64,000 nt of DNA from Candidatus Scalindua sp. (lineage in GTDB: Bacteria; Planctomycetota; Brocadiia; Brocadiales; Scalinduaceae), in NCBI GenBank assembly GCA_021776915.1, contig JAIQZU010000008.1, positions 1-64,000 on the forward strand, in the 5' to 3' direction. Of this stretch, positions 17,233 through 25,360 are shown one piece after another. The translations under genes were made by a program, and so were the position numbers. The stretch's first letter is position 1. Each line of letters begins with the position of its first letter. The notes under the pieces are model-generated. The model was not told where the DNA came from. It did no database searches and saw only the letters and a list, made by a program, of their open reading frames with translations.

Positions 17233-17586
17233 TTATTTTTTAGAATTTGTGACTAATTTCTCAGTTATTTTATCCCAATTGTTTTTGAATTTTATACCCT
17301 TATCATCTATGTAAGCGACCCCTATAGGCTTATCCGGCGCCCATATATTATCAAACGGCAGTTTATAGTATTTCATATAATCCTTTATCCTCTCGAACTG
17401 ATCACCTGCGAGCATATCCCTGAACTGAAATGATGTTCTGCAGGAATGGACAACAATGCGGTAGCCCGCTTTTTTCAGTGTATTTAAAGCTTCCTGAACT
17501 CCTTCTGTTGGTTCTCCGACATCAGGGAAACGGTGTTCACAAATAACACCATCAAAATCAACTACAATTGACGGTTTTTTCTTCAT
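17233..17586 (-). CDS. Small HAD-superfamily hydrolase-like protein
   Basis: The product is 117 aa. Motif I is 'VVDFDGVICEHRFP' (DxDG), motif II lies at 'VVHSCRTS', and a motif IV-like 'AYIDDKG' follows. There is no cap domain, so it is a minimal capless HAD phosphatase resembling small phosphatases found beside nucleotide or sugar genes. A Lys between motifs II and IV is plausible ('WAPDKPIG'). Start follows CATAGGAGACAATT. Just upstream of the ABC-F gene and probably co-transcribed. Substrate unknown. Confidence 0.78.
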   Translation of the reverse strand: MKKKPSIVVDFDGVICEHRFPDVGEPTEGVQEALNTLKKAGYRIVVHSCRTSFQFRDMLAGDQFERIKDYMKYYKLPFDNIWAPDKPIGVAYIDDKGIKFKNNWDKITEKLVTNSKK

Positions 17587-17679
17587 AATTGTCTCCTATG
17601 CACATATGGTTTATGCTTATAGTGTAATCCCAACAATTCAGTTTAATCACGATGGCTTTATTTTCATACACATGACCAG

Positions 17680-17727
17680 CCTCTCTTTCGAGAGGATTCC
17701 AGTATTGGAATCCTCTCGAAAGAGAGG
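17680..17727. repeat. Large perfect inverted repeat, 21-nt arms
   Basis: CCTCTCTTTCGAGAGGATTCC (21 nt) is followed by a 6-nt loop and its exact reverse complement at 17707-17727; each arm contains its own small hairpin around TTTCGA. The same words occur in the composites at 14141-14193 and 49846-49894. It lies ~95 bp upstream of the HAD gene in a 400-bp gap (17587-17985) with no gene. Confidence 0.7.
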
Positions 17728-17985
17728 ACAGCCACCGGCTCCTTACGGACATTATCCCGCTAATATGCAGGAGGGAGATTCGTCTATGCTAACCGGCAGC
17801 TTAAAAGTCATAGCTACCAGTTTGTACAAGTAGAAGTTATTCCAGCTTTACACATTAGTTTATAAGTGTGAATTTGTTATGATCCTGAATGGCGAGCCGG
17901 GCATGCGCTTTATCAGCGCTACATTAACAAATGCATGGCGCAATATACGATGGATTAAGGCAGACGTAGAAACCATCCATTTAGA

Positions 17986-18444
17986 CTAAGGCATGGTAAA
18001 TTTATGATCGGATTTTCTTACTGTTAATACTGGGCATGGGGCCTTTCTTACAACCTTTTCAGATACACTACCCAACATCATGTGTGCTATACCGGTTCTT
18101 CCATGTGAACCTAGTACTATCATGTCAATATTGTTTTCTTTTGCGATGCTTATGATCTCTACAAAAGGTATACCCTGGACTACAAGGGCTTCTACATTCA
18201 TGTCATCTCTTATTTCTTTCGGTATACAATCGAGGAGTTTTGTCTTTAGTAGTTTCAGTGTGTCCTCGTCAGGTATTTGCGGTGTCATTGCATCGATACT
18301 CTCATCAAAAACGCGTATGTCAATTACGTGCAGTAGATACAATTTTGAGTTGTCTTTCATTGCAAATGATACAGCGTATTTCAATGCCTCTTTTGAACAA
18401 TCTGAATGGTCAACGGGACAAAGTATATTCTTCAAGTTTATCAT
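17986..18444 (-). CDS. Universal stress protein, single domain
   Basis: The product is 152 aa. N-terminal 'KNILCPVDHSDCSKEALKYA' and C-terminal ATP-binding motif 'GSHGRTGIAHMMLGSVSEKV' (G-2x-G-9x-G-S) place it in the ATP-binding UspA/UspFG group. It closes with 'CPVLTVR'. Start follows AAAGGAGCTTAG. Together with the tandem Usp and CBS genes upstream on the same strand it forms a probable energy or stress-sensing operon. Confidence 0.92.
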   Translation of the reverse strand: MINLKNILCPVDHSDCSKEALKYAVSFAMKDNSKLYLLHVIDIRVFDESIDAMTPQIPDEDTLKLLKTKLLDCIPKEIRDDMNVEALVVQGIPFVEIISIAKENNIDMIVLGSHGRTGIAHMMLGSVSEKVVRKAPCPVLTVRKSDHKFTMP

Positions 18445-18474
18445 ATCAAACTAAGCTCCTTTCAATCTCTTAAT

Positions 18475-19314
18475 TTATCTGCATAGTAATACAGGGCAGC
18501 TTACTTTTCTCATAAGTTGTACGGTGGTATTCCCAAGGATTAATTCTCTAATCTTGGAATGGCCGTAGGCGCCAATTACCAGTAAATCATAAGAACCTTT
18601 TTTGCAAAAGCCCAAGATAGCGTCTATGGTGTCGCCACCTTCAAGCATATTGTCATGCGTTATATCGTAACCTTTCAAGATTTCAGTTGCCTGGGATAAG
18701 ATATCTTCTCCTGATTTCCTGTCGTCAGATACAGTAATAACGGTTAAGGGCAGATGCATTTGTTGTGCAACCTCTGCACCTGCATTTAATGCTTTCGAGG
18801 AAAAAGAGCTTCCGTCATATGCTACAAGTATTTTTGTAATCTTCTTATATGCTTCAGGAGTTACCAATATGGGTTTATGCGTCTGCCTTGCAACAGATTC
18901 CAGATTTGAACCCAAAAGTGCGTCGCGCCAGAGCGCATGTTCTCCTGCCATGCCCATTGATATCATATCGCACCTTTTGGCTGATTCGACTATCTCCCTG
19001 CTAATAACGCCTTCTTTTATTGTGCGCGTACAGGGGATATTAGCAGTGTCACATTTTCCCTCTAATTCATCCAGGGCGGCCCTGGACGTGTCCTCCAGAA
19101 ATTTCCTTACATTCTGCTGGAAATCACCATACGGCACCATGCCTCCAATGCTGGTGCCCAGATCTCTCATGAACGGCCCGGCAAGTTTCTTTATATCAAT
19201 TATTGAAATGCCGATTATCTCCGAGTTAAATGACCTTGACAGCTCAATTGCATAATCAACAGCTACAAGGCTTGTGTCCGAACCATCAACTGGTACTAGT
19301 ATTGTTTTAAACAT
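18475..19314 (-). CDS. Universal stress protein, tandem double domain
   Basis: The product is 279 aa with two Usp domains. Domain 1 starts 'FKTILVPVDGSDTSLVAVDY' with 'GMAGEHALWRDALLGSNLES' as its nucleotide motif. Domain 2 starts 'ITKILVAYDGSSFSSKALN' with 'GAYGHSKIRELILGNTT'. Both keep G-2x-G-9x-G, so both may bind ATP. It starts two bases after the CBS gene's stop, so the two are coupled. Confidence 0.92.
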   Translation of the reverse strand: MFKTILVPVDGSDTSLVAVDYAIELSRSFNSEIIGISIIDIKKLAGPFMRDLGTSIGGMVPYGDFQQNVRKFLEDTSRAALDELEGKCDTANIPCTRTIKEGVISREIVESAKRCDMISMGMAGEHALWRDALLGSNLESVARQTHKPILVTPEAYKKITKILVAYDGSSFSSKALNAGAEVAQQMHLPLTVITVSDDRKSGEDILSQATEILKGYDITHDNMLEGGDTIDAILGFCKKGSYDLLVIGAYGHSKIRELILGNTTVQLMRKVSCPVLLCR

Positions 19315-19315
19315 C

Positions 19316-19711
19316 TTAATCTCCGTAAAAAGTTACAAACTCCGGTTGAATCAGGCTGTTGAGGATATCACATCTTGAGATTACTCCAATTAGATTTCCT
19401 TTTCTCACCACCGGTACCCTGATAATTTTCTGCTCAGTCATTATCCTGATTATCTCATCAACATGCGTGTCCTCTTCTACACAGATTGGATCCTTTGTCA
19501 TTATATCGTCAGCAAAAATCTTTTGTAAGTCCTTGCCTTCTTTAACCGCATTGAGGAGGTCGAATTCTGTCACAACTCCAACGACTTTGCCACCATCCAC
19601 TACAGGCAGACCACTGTACATGCCGGATAGTAATTTTACAGACAGATCCCTGCCGTTTGTTTTCCTGGAAGCGGCGGTTACTATCTTATTCATTATTTCC
19701 TTTGCCAGCAT
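19316..19711 (-). CDS. CBS-domain pair protein
   Basis: The product is 131 aa, essentially two CBS domains: the first spans 'AKEIMNKIVTAASRK' to 'GVVTEFDLLNAV', the second 'DIMTKDPICVEEDTHVDEII' to 'GVISRCDILNSL'. Such stand-alone pairs bind adenosyl ligands (AMP, ATP, SAM) and act as energy sensors. Position as first gene of the Usp operon supports an energy-status role. Ribosome site is AAGGGAG. Confidence 0.9.
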   Translation of the reverse strand: MLAKEIMNKIVTAASRKTNGRDLSVKLLSGMYSGLPVVDGGKVVGVVTEFDLLNAVKEGKDLQKIFADDIMTKDPICVEEDTHVDEIIRIMTEQKIIRVPVVRKGNLIGVISRCDILNSLIQPEFVTFYGD

Positions 19712-19845
19712 GATGGAACTCCCTTCTTGATAAGAAAAAAGTTGAGCGTTATCCGGTACTTTACGAATTTACGAAGTGGTAAATGGCTAAAAACAACTTA
19801 CTCATCAATAATACTACACTGCATATTTAAAGTCTATAAATAAAT

Positions 19846-19945
19846 CAGGCCTTTGGCGACTTTTGACACGGTAGGAGCTGTCTCCTGACGGCGATCGCCA
19901 ACGGGAGCTGGCTCCTGCCAAAACATTGAAATTCCTCATACATTA
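19846..19945 (-). repeat. Modular palindromic intergenic element (inverted orientation)
   Basis: Read on the minus strand it has the left end 'ATGAGGAATTTCAATGTTTT', a core of GGCAGGAGCCAGCTCC/GGAGACAGCTCCTACC words around CGATCGCC, and the right end 'AAAAGTCGCCAAAGGCCTG'. These are the same ends as in the elements at 10935, 14021 and 22655, with a different core. The surrounding gap (19712-20074) has no gene. Confidence 0.65.
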
Positions 19946-20074
19946 AATTAGCTCTTATAGAGTTGAAAACAAGCGAAGCAATCATAAATGAGGAGCAGTT
20001 ATTAAGACTGCGGAAGGGGCAAGGCTTTTAAAGAGGCTTTTTATGTTTCCTCATCTGATGCATTAGGCGATTTA

Positions 20075-20311
20075 TCATTTTTCTTTGCTTAATAATAATG
20101 AATTTAAGTCTTCTAATTTCTTTATAATGTTCTTGGTCATGGTGTTGGTTCTGAATGTCAAAAAGATTACTTTAACGGATACTAAGAATACTGCGGTCTC
20201 AAGAAATATGTCGTGAGTAAGACCTTTGGTAAAAACAGCAGCAGCAAATAGAACGAGTGTTATTAAAATAATTGAAATCGTAGAAATTCTTTCAAGGTTA
20301 ATGCGCAACAT
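20075..20311 (-). CDS. Two-helix membrane protein of unknown function
   Basis: The product is 78 aa from the ATG at 20311. The frame extends to an ATG at 20350, but that start would overlap the preceding gene by 29 bases, so the internal Met is preferred with low certainty. Two hydrophobic helices (about 9-25 and 31-53 of the short form) are followed by 'RTNTMTKNIIKKLEDLNSLL', an amphipathic tail. It resembles PsiE-type small membrane proteins only in layout. It probably forms an operon with the Lrp-like regulator upstream. Confidence 0.6.
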   Translation of the reverse strand: MLRINLERISTISIILITLVLFAAAVFTKGLTHDIFLETAVFLVSVKVIFLTFRTNTMTKNIIKKLEDLNSLLLSKEK

Positions 20312-20321
20312 AATGTATTTA

Positions 20322-20825
20322 TTATCCAATCTGTAGTTTATTGAGTACATCCAAAATCATTTCCTTTGATGATGACTTTATTACGCTTCCTGATGAAAGA
20401 ACAAAGGAGTGTTTTATTTCAACGTAATCACCGAATTCATCCAGGACGTCTCTAAAATATGTGTCGTACTCTTTAATATTCCTGAATGCATAAATTATTA
20501 TATGGGTGATGTCGGTTTCCGGTATCGCATAAGATCTTATAGCATTTATCGGTCTTACCACCTTATCTAATTCGTTATTCTTAAACCTTTTGAAGACACT
20601 GGGCAATATTTTAATCAAAGCAATTGCAAGTATGTTTATGTCTAATTTTTCATAATCCAATCTTAGTTCCTGGTCCTTGATGACACCTTTTTCGTTGAGT
20701 TGTTTTCTTATCTTACCAACTCCCTGAGCGGTTATCTTAAGCGACTTTGAAATATCACTATTTGTCATTAGCGGGTTTTGTACCATAAGCCGGAGTACGA
20801 ATCTTTCGTTTTTAGTGAGTTTCAT
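20322..20825 (-). CDS. Lrp/AsnC-like winged-helix regulator
   Basis: The product is 167 aa. An N-terminal winged helix has 'TKNERFVLRLMVQNPLMTNS', 'DISKSLKITAQGVGKIRKQL' and 'EKGVIKDQELRLDYEKL', the Lrp HTH layout. The remainder alternates beta/alpha ('ILAIALIKILPSVFK', 'ITHIIIYAFRNIKEYDTYF') like the RAM ligand domain. It is divergently oriented to the DUF3034/SulP cluster, with the conserved promoter at 21078 in the shared ~800-bp gap, so it is a candidate regulator of the carbon-uptake genes (inference). Confidence 0.75.
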   Translation of the reverse strand: MKLTKNERFVLRLMVQNPLMTNSDISKSLKITAQGVGKIRKQLNEKGVIKDQELRLDYEKLDINILAIALIKILPSVFKRFKNNELDKVVRPINAIRSYAIPETDITHIIIYAFRNIKEYDTYFRDVLDEFGDYVEIKHSFVLSSGSVIKSSSKEMILDVLNKLQIG

Positions 20826-20984
20826 AGTGAGTTAATAATAGCTGCAAGCAGATATAATATTTTCATATTGCTGCTTGTATAACAGAATATTTTTATATTA
20901 TCAACTATTACTTCGCAATAGCAATAACAAAGGCATAAATCTTAAAATCTACAGGTATTCAAATCAATTAAATACCTGAGACTA

Positions 20985-21115
20985 CAGAAAATGCAGGATT
21001 ATTTGTATGTTTTTTTAATAAATAAATATAATAATGAAACTATTTTAATTCCAAATATGTTATATCATAAAATATTCTTGACTGCTATGTTTCATATTGA
21101 TACTATTTCGCCTTT
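20985..21115 (+). repeat. ~125-bp block duplicated at 22978-23110
   Basis: From 'ATTTGTATGT' through 'AATGAAACTATT', 'AATATGTTATAT' and 'GTTTCATATTGATACTATTT' the sequence aligns with 22978-23110 with few changes and short gaps. Both copies end in the same promoter boxes and precede different genes. This is a duplicated regulatory region rather than a palindromic element. Confidence 0.65.
21078..21106 (+). promoter_or_regulatory. Sigma70-type promoter upstream of the DUF3034 gene
   Basis: -35 TTGACT (21078-21083), 17-nt spacer, -10 TACTAT (21101-21106). The spacer contains GTTTCATATTGA, conserved with the promoter at 23070. The predicted leader to the ATG at 21635 would be ~520 nt, unusually long. 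The leader holds a dispersed repeat (21317-21366) and a possible hairpin near 21240-21290 (CCGCAACCG ... GGGGTTGCG). Confidence 0.55.
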
Positions 21116-21634
21116 TGTTGTAGATGGACGGTTGGGCTAGAAGACCAACCAATAGTTAGTCCGAATCTGTCATTCGCACAAGCAGGAATCAAAATAATTG
21201 AGAATTCCTTTATTATGTTAAGTTAAATCTTAAGGCCGCAACCGTTCGGCTGAACTCACGCCGATGCCTTGGGGTTGCGAACTTATGTAATATTTCCATT
21301 GCCAGTTAGATGATGAGAAACGCAGGCTTCAATAATGTACAATATAAAATTGCTCAATCTATGTTGAAGTATTATTTAAGGGAGAGGCAAAACTGAGAAT
21401 ATGGAAGGAACAGTCTAGAAATAATAGCTGTATTTAGAAATGCAAAAGGATGTTGCTGTTTCGGATGGAAAATATGTTTTTTTAATTAGTAGTATTGATT
21501 TAAGTAAATTTGAAGTGGGGGGATGACTTAGCAAGAGTTCGTTGAGTAAAATGGGCCGTTGAAGAGTATGCCAACGCCTGTCTTATTGTTCTCGTGATAC
21601 AATTGTCATTATATTTGCAAAGATAGGAGAAAAA

Positions 21635-22558
21635 ATGAAGAAAATTTCTATGATCAGTTGCCTGTGTTACATTATGCTCTTTATGACAGAGCTAACTGTT
21701 TTTGCGGAAGAAAAAGTGAAGGCGCCTCCGCTCCCGCTGCAAAATGTTGAAGGGTTTGGAGGAATCCTCCTGACCGGCTCCGCCTATCTGATAAATCCAT
21801 CAGAAGAAGGCAAGGACTTCGGTCTGCCGAGTTTGGGTGTTACATACGCAAACATTGGAGATGGGAGACACATGGAGGCCTTCACCTTGAATGAGACTTT
21901 GTGGGGCCGTTTTGAATTGGGATACGCCTTGAACCATTTTGGTTTAGGTAAATTGCCAGAGGACATTGAGGCGGCTACTGGTGTTAACACTATCGAAGAC
22001 TCAGTATATCTGCACAACTTTAACGCCCGGCTCCAGCTCCTGAAGGAGGGTGAATTTAAGAAATCATGGATGCCTGCTCTGACATTAGGCCTACACTATA
22101 AGAAAAACGAAGACACCGACATTATAGATCGACGTTTGGGGGGAGCGTTTAGCGATATAGGTATTAAGGATAACGACGGTGTTGATATAACTCTTTATGC
22201 TTCTAAGATGATTACATCCCTGCCGCGGCCTCTAATGCTAAATGCTGGTGTCCGTTCTACGGAGGCTGCTCAAATTGGTCTATTTGGCTTTACTGAGGAT
22301 CGGAGAACCGTCTTTGAAGGTAACTTTGGCGTCATGGTATTAGACAATCTTGTAATCGGCGGTGAGTACCGTCAGAAACCTGATGAATTCGACGCTCTCC
22401 CGGGACTCATAGAAGAAGAGGACGATTGGTGGGATGGTTTTATAACTTACATAGCCAGTGATAATTTAACCATGTCCATAGCTTTCGCTAACTTCGGTGA
22501 CGTCTTTAATCATGAGGCTGACAACGTTTGGGGAATAAAATTCAAATGGGAATTCTAA
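21635..22558 (+). CDS. DUF3034 outer-membrane beta-barrel protein
   Basis: The product is 307 aa. A signal peptide (MKKISMISCLCYIMLFMTEL ... VFA) is followed by 'PLPLQNVEGFGGILLTGSAY', the typical DUF3034 N-terminus. Amphipathic strands alternate throughout ('LWGRFELGYAL', 'LTLGLHYKK', 'VIGGEYRQKP') and the chain ends in aromatic 'GIKFKWEF', a beta-barrel insertion signal. Ribosome site is ATAGGAGAAAAA. It shares a near-identical promoter with SulP/DAB, so it may be the outer-membrane pore for the same substrate; that is inference. Confidence 0.82.
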   Translation: MKKISMISCLCYIMLFMTELTVFAEEKVKAPPLPLQNVEGFGGILLTGSAYLINPSEEGKDFGLPSLGVTYANIGDGRHMEAFTLNETLWGRFELGYALNHFGLGKLPEDIEAATGVNTIEDSVYLHNFNARLQLLKEGEFKKSWMPALTLGLHYKKNEDTDIIDRRLGGAFSDIGIKDNDGVDITLYASKMITSLPRPLMLNAGVRSTEAAQIGLFGFTEDRRTVFEGNFGVMVLDNLVIGGEYRQKPDEFDALPGLIEEEDDWWDGFITYIASDNLTMSIAFANFGDVFNHEADNVWGIKFKWEF

Positions 22559-22654
22559 CGCGGAGTTTTGGTAATGTCTCTATTTGTATCAGGCTTTGCA
22601 GTTATTATCCATTCTGTAGATTATCCAGTGCTTCTCAAAGCATATACTTATAAG

Positions 22655-22763
22655 TTCATGCATAGGAATTTCAATGTTGATAGCACTTCGACTCCGCTCA
22701 GTGTGACGTCATCCTGAGCGGAGTCGAAGGATAGTCTTTTGTCGCGATAGCGACCTAACTTGA
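22655..22763 (+). repeat. Modular palindromic intergenic element
   Basis: Left end 'CATGCATAGGAATTTCAATG', core palindrome CTTCGACTCCGCTCA ... TGAGCGGAGTCGAAG at 22686-22729, right end 'GTCGCGATAGCGACCTAACTT'. An inverted relative with the same CTTCGAC core and the same 'GTTAGGTCGC' end sits between the hyfB- and hyfC-like genes (36205-36311). The remainder of 22559-22970 holds no gene. Confidence 0.7.
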
Positions 22764-22977
22764 TATTATTATGGTGCTTAAAGAGTACAAGCATGAGATT
22801 GTTTTGCAATTTAATATATAAATTAACATGTTGAGTTTGCTATTTTTTTCTTTAAAACAGAATAATTTCGTTAATGTTGACTTAAATAACTGTTAGATAT
22901 CAGCCAGATACTATTTATTGATTCAGTCAGGCGTAGGCAATAGTGTCCCTGAATGTAGTAGTTATTGTTGAGACTGA

Positions 22978-23110
22978 TGATAAAACAGGCTCATTTGCAT
23001 GTATTTTTCATAAATTAACAAAATATTGAAACTATTCTTGTTTTTAATATGTTATATTCAAAAATATCATTGACCACCACGTTTCATGTTGATACTATTT
23101 TGCCTTTTAT
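22978..23110 (+). repeat. Second copy of the ~125-bp promoter block
   Basis: Aligned to 20985-21115. Shared words include ATTTG(T/C)ATGT, TGAAACTATT, AATATGTTATAT and GTTTCAT(A/G)TTGATACTATTT. It precedes the sulP gene. Confidence 0.65.
23070..23098 (+). promoter_or_regulatory. Sigma70-type promoter upstream of sulP-dabBA
   Basis: -35 TTGACC (23070-23075), 17-nt spacer, -10 TACTAT (23093-23098). Spacer and flanks match the promoter at 21078 almost base for base. Predicted leader of ~255 nt contains an 18-bp palindrome. Probably drives sulP, dabB and dabA as one transcript. Confidence 0.55.
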
Positions 23111-23180
23111 ATTTTAACTTAAGTAAAAATGCATTTTAATTTTAGGTTTATGTACAGAAAGCCGTCATTGTTTTTTTTGT

Positions 23181-23198
23181 GTACTTTTTAAAAAGTAC
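23181..23198. promoter_or_regulatory. Perfect 18-bp palindrome in the sulP leader
   Basis: GTACTTTTTAAAAAGTAC is perfectly self-complementary and lies ~80 nt after the proposed -10 box and ~160 nt before the sulP start. It could be an operator for a dimeric regulator. There is no T-run after it to make a terminator. The DUF3034 promoter copy lacks it. Confidence 0.35.
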
Positions 23199-23358
23199 TG
23201 AAAAGCGGATCAACTTCTTCTGTTTGTGTCTGAAGAGTGTTCAGCGAGATAAGCATTTGCTTCCACCCGAACGACATTAGTCGGGCGTAACTTACGTGAA
23301 ATGTTCATATTAAAAACTGATTTCATTATTTTAAATCTGTAAATGGAGGCATTGAATT

Positions 23359-25296
23359 GTGACAGACTTAAGTACTGAAGGACAGGTTCCAAAAACAGGA
23401 ATTGCCGGGCTAAAGCAGAACTTACAGAAAGACATTATCTCGGGATTCCTGGTTTTCCTGATTGCGCTTCCGTTATGTCTGGGCATATCTTTAGCTTGCG
23501 GCTATCCCGCTATAGCGGGCATCTTTACCGCAATTATCGGTTCCATACTTGCCACATTTATCAGCAATTCGGAACTCACTATAAAAGGGCCGGCTGCAGG
23601 ATTGATTGTAATTGTCATTGGCGCCGTAACTGAATTTGGTTTTACCGGAGGACAGGACCCTGCGGCGGACTTGCAGGCTTACAAACTTGCCCTGGGAGTG
23701 GGAGTAGCGGCCGGTTGCATCCAGATTCTGTTCGGACTGCTCCGTGTAGGTTCACTTGGAGACTTCTTTCCTTTAACAGTCGTGCACGGAATGCTGGCGT
23801 CTATTGGCATAATAATTATACTCAAACAATTTCCTATTACTCTGGGAGGACATGCAAAAGGGGAACCTCTGGAGTTACTGGCCGAAATACCGGAAAAGGT
23901 CATGCACATGAATCCCGGAATAGCCATAATCGGCCTCATCAGCCTGGTGATTATGTTCTGTTTTCCGCTGATTAAGAATAAATATGTCAAGATGGTTCCT
24001 TCCCCGATGGTTGTGCTTATCTTTGCGGTGCCGTTGGGAATTTATTTCGGCCTGACTCATGAACACTCTTATATTTTCCGTGGCCACGAATATCACTTGG
24101 GCGAGGCATTTCTGGTCAATGTTCCTGGCAATATGTTCAGCGCAATTACCCATCCTGATTTTTCAGCCCTGAAAACAGTTGCAGGGTGGAAATGGGTAAT
24201 GATGTTTGCGCTTATAGGCAGTATTGAATCACTTCTGAGTGCTAAGGCCATAGACATGATAGACCCATGGAAGAGGAAAACCAACCAGAACAGAGATCTG
24301 CTATCTGTCGGTATCGGGAACACTGTCTGCTCATTTGTTGGAGGACTGCCGATGATATCAGAGATTGTGCGCAGCAGGGCAAATATCGATAATGGGGCAA
24401 GAACCCGTTTTGCGAACATGTACCATGGCATCTTTCTGCTGCTTTTCGTTGCGTTAGTACCATTCCTCCTCCATCAGATTCCACTGGCTGCCCTGGCGGC
24501 AATGCTTGTATATACCGGTTTTAAATTGGCGGCGCCACGCGAATTTGTTCAAGTGTACAGGATTGGAGTAGAACAGTTAATCATATTTGTAGGCACTATC
24601 ATAGCCGTACTGGCAACAGACTTACTCGTTGGAATTGCCATTGGAATAGGGCTGAAGTTCATGATACATATTATCAACGGTGTGCCAATACGTTCTCTGT
24701 TCAGGCCTTATCTGGACATCGAGAGGCGAGACGATGATACTTATACAGTAATCACCAGATACTCTGCAGTCTTCAGCAACTGGATTCCATTCAAGCGACA
24801 ACTCGAACAGTTAGGCCTTATTCAAAAGAAGAATATTATTCTGGATATGTCTGATACAAGGCTGGTTGACCACAGTGTAATGGAAAAGCTTCATGTGTTG
24901 GAAAGCGAATTTGAAGAAAACAATCTCAAACTGGAGATAATTGGGCTGGAAAACCATCTTAAACTGTCTGACCATCCTTTAGCATCTCGCAAAAAAGGTC
25001 TGGCGACACTCAGGCGTATTACCATTTTTGCGGATACAACTCTCCAGGATCAATTCGAACAAGAATTTATAAATATTGGGATAGCTGATTTTGTGGCTAT
25101 GGAATGCGGTGGTTCAGGTATTAAAGATTTCACAAAAAACTCAGAGAAAATAAAGGCACGGGTGTGTACAGAGGTTCTAACAGTGCCAGCAAAGGCAGAA
25201 CTGGTTCTGGATTATCTTCGTAAACAGATTATGCCCAGGTATGCCATTACCGTTTGTGTTGAAAACGTCAGGGCGGTACTCCCGGGTTATTCTTAA
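23359..25296 (+). CDS. SulP-family anion (bicarbonate/sulfate) transporter with STAS and fused PII-like domain
   Basis: The product is 645 aa from a GTG at 23359 behind TGGAGGC. Residues ~20-430 are the SulP membrane domain ('FLIALPLCLGISLACGYPA', 'TIKGPAAGLIVIVIGA', 'GLPMISEIVRSRANIDNGAR'). Residues ~455-540 form a STAS-like domain ('NIILDMSDTRLVDHSVMEKL'). The last ~94 residues (552-645) read as a beta-alpha-beta-beta-alpha-beta unit ('RRITIFADTTLQDQFEQEF', 'VLTVPAKAELVLDYLRKQI', 'YAITVCVENVRAVLPGYS') resembling PII/SbtB/CPII-type regulators with a short T-loop. Next to dabBA, bicarbonate is the likeliest substrate. The paralogue at 39511 has the same architecture and length. Confidence 0.88.
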   Translation: MTDLSTEGQVPKTGIAGLKQNLQKDIISGFLVFLIALPLCLGISLACGYPAIAGIFTAIIGSILATFISNSELTIKGPAAGLIVIVIGAVTEFGFTGGQDPAADLQAYKLALGVGVAAGCIQILFGLLRVGSLGDFFPLTVVHGMLASIGIIIILKQFPITLGGHAKGEPLELLAEIPEKVMHMNPGIAIIGLISLVIMFCFPLIKNKYVKMVPSPMVVLIFAVPLGIYFGLTHEHSYIFRGHEYHLGEAFLVNVPGNMFSAITHPDFSALKTVAGWKWVMMFALIGSIESLLSAKAIDMIDPWKRKTNQNRDLLSVGIGNTVCSFVGGLPMISEIVRSRANIDNGARTRFANMYHGIFLLLFVALVPFLLHQIPLAALAAMLVYTGFKLAAPREFVQVYRIGVEQLIIFVGTIIAVLATDLLVGIAIGIGLKFMIHIINGVPIRSLFRPYLDIERRDDDTYTVITRYSAVFSNWIPFKRQLEQLGLIQKKNIILDMSDTRLVDHSVMEKLHVLESEFEENNLKLEIIGLENHLKLSDHPLASRKKGLATLRRITIFADTTLQDQFEQEFINIGIADFVAMECGGSGIKDFTKNSEKIKARVCTEVLTVPAKAELVLDYLRKQIMPRYAITVCVENVRAVLPGYS

Positions 25297-25360
25297 CCTG
25301 AAAAACCAGGAAACTATTAGTAAAAACTCATTAAATGACGTCCATTAAGGAAGGAAGACG

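Noticed and set aside
17879-17989. 36-codon plus frame 'MILNGEPGMRFISATLTNAW'
   Set aside because: No ribosome site, overlaps the stop of the universal stress gene, and no recognisable family.
23181-23198. Rho-independent terminator before sulP
   Set aside because: The palindrome has no GC stem and no trailing T-run, so an operator is more plausible than a terminator.
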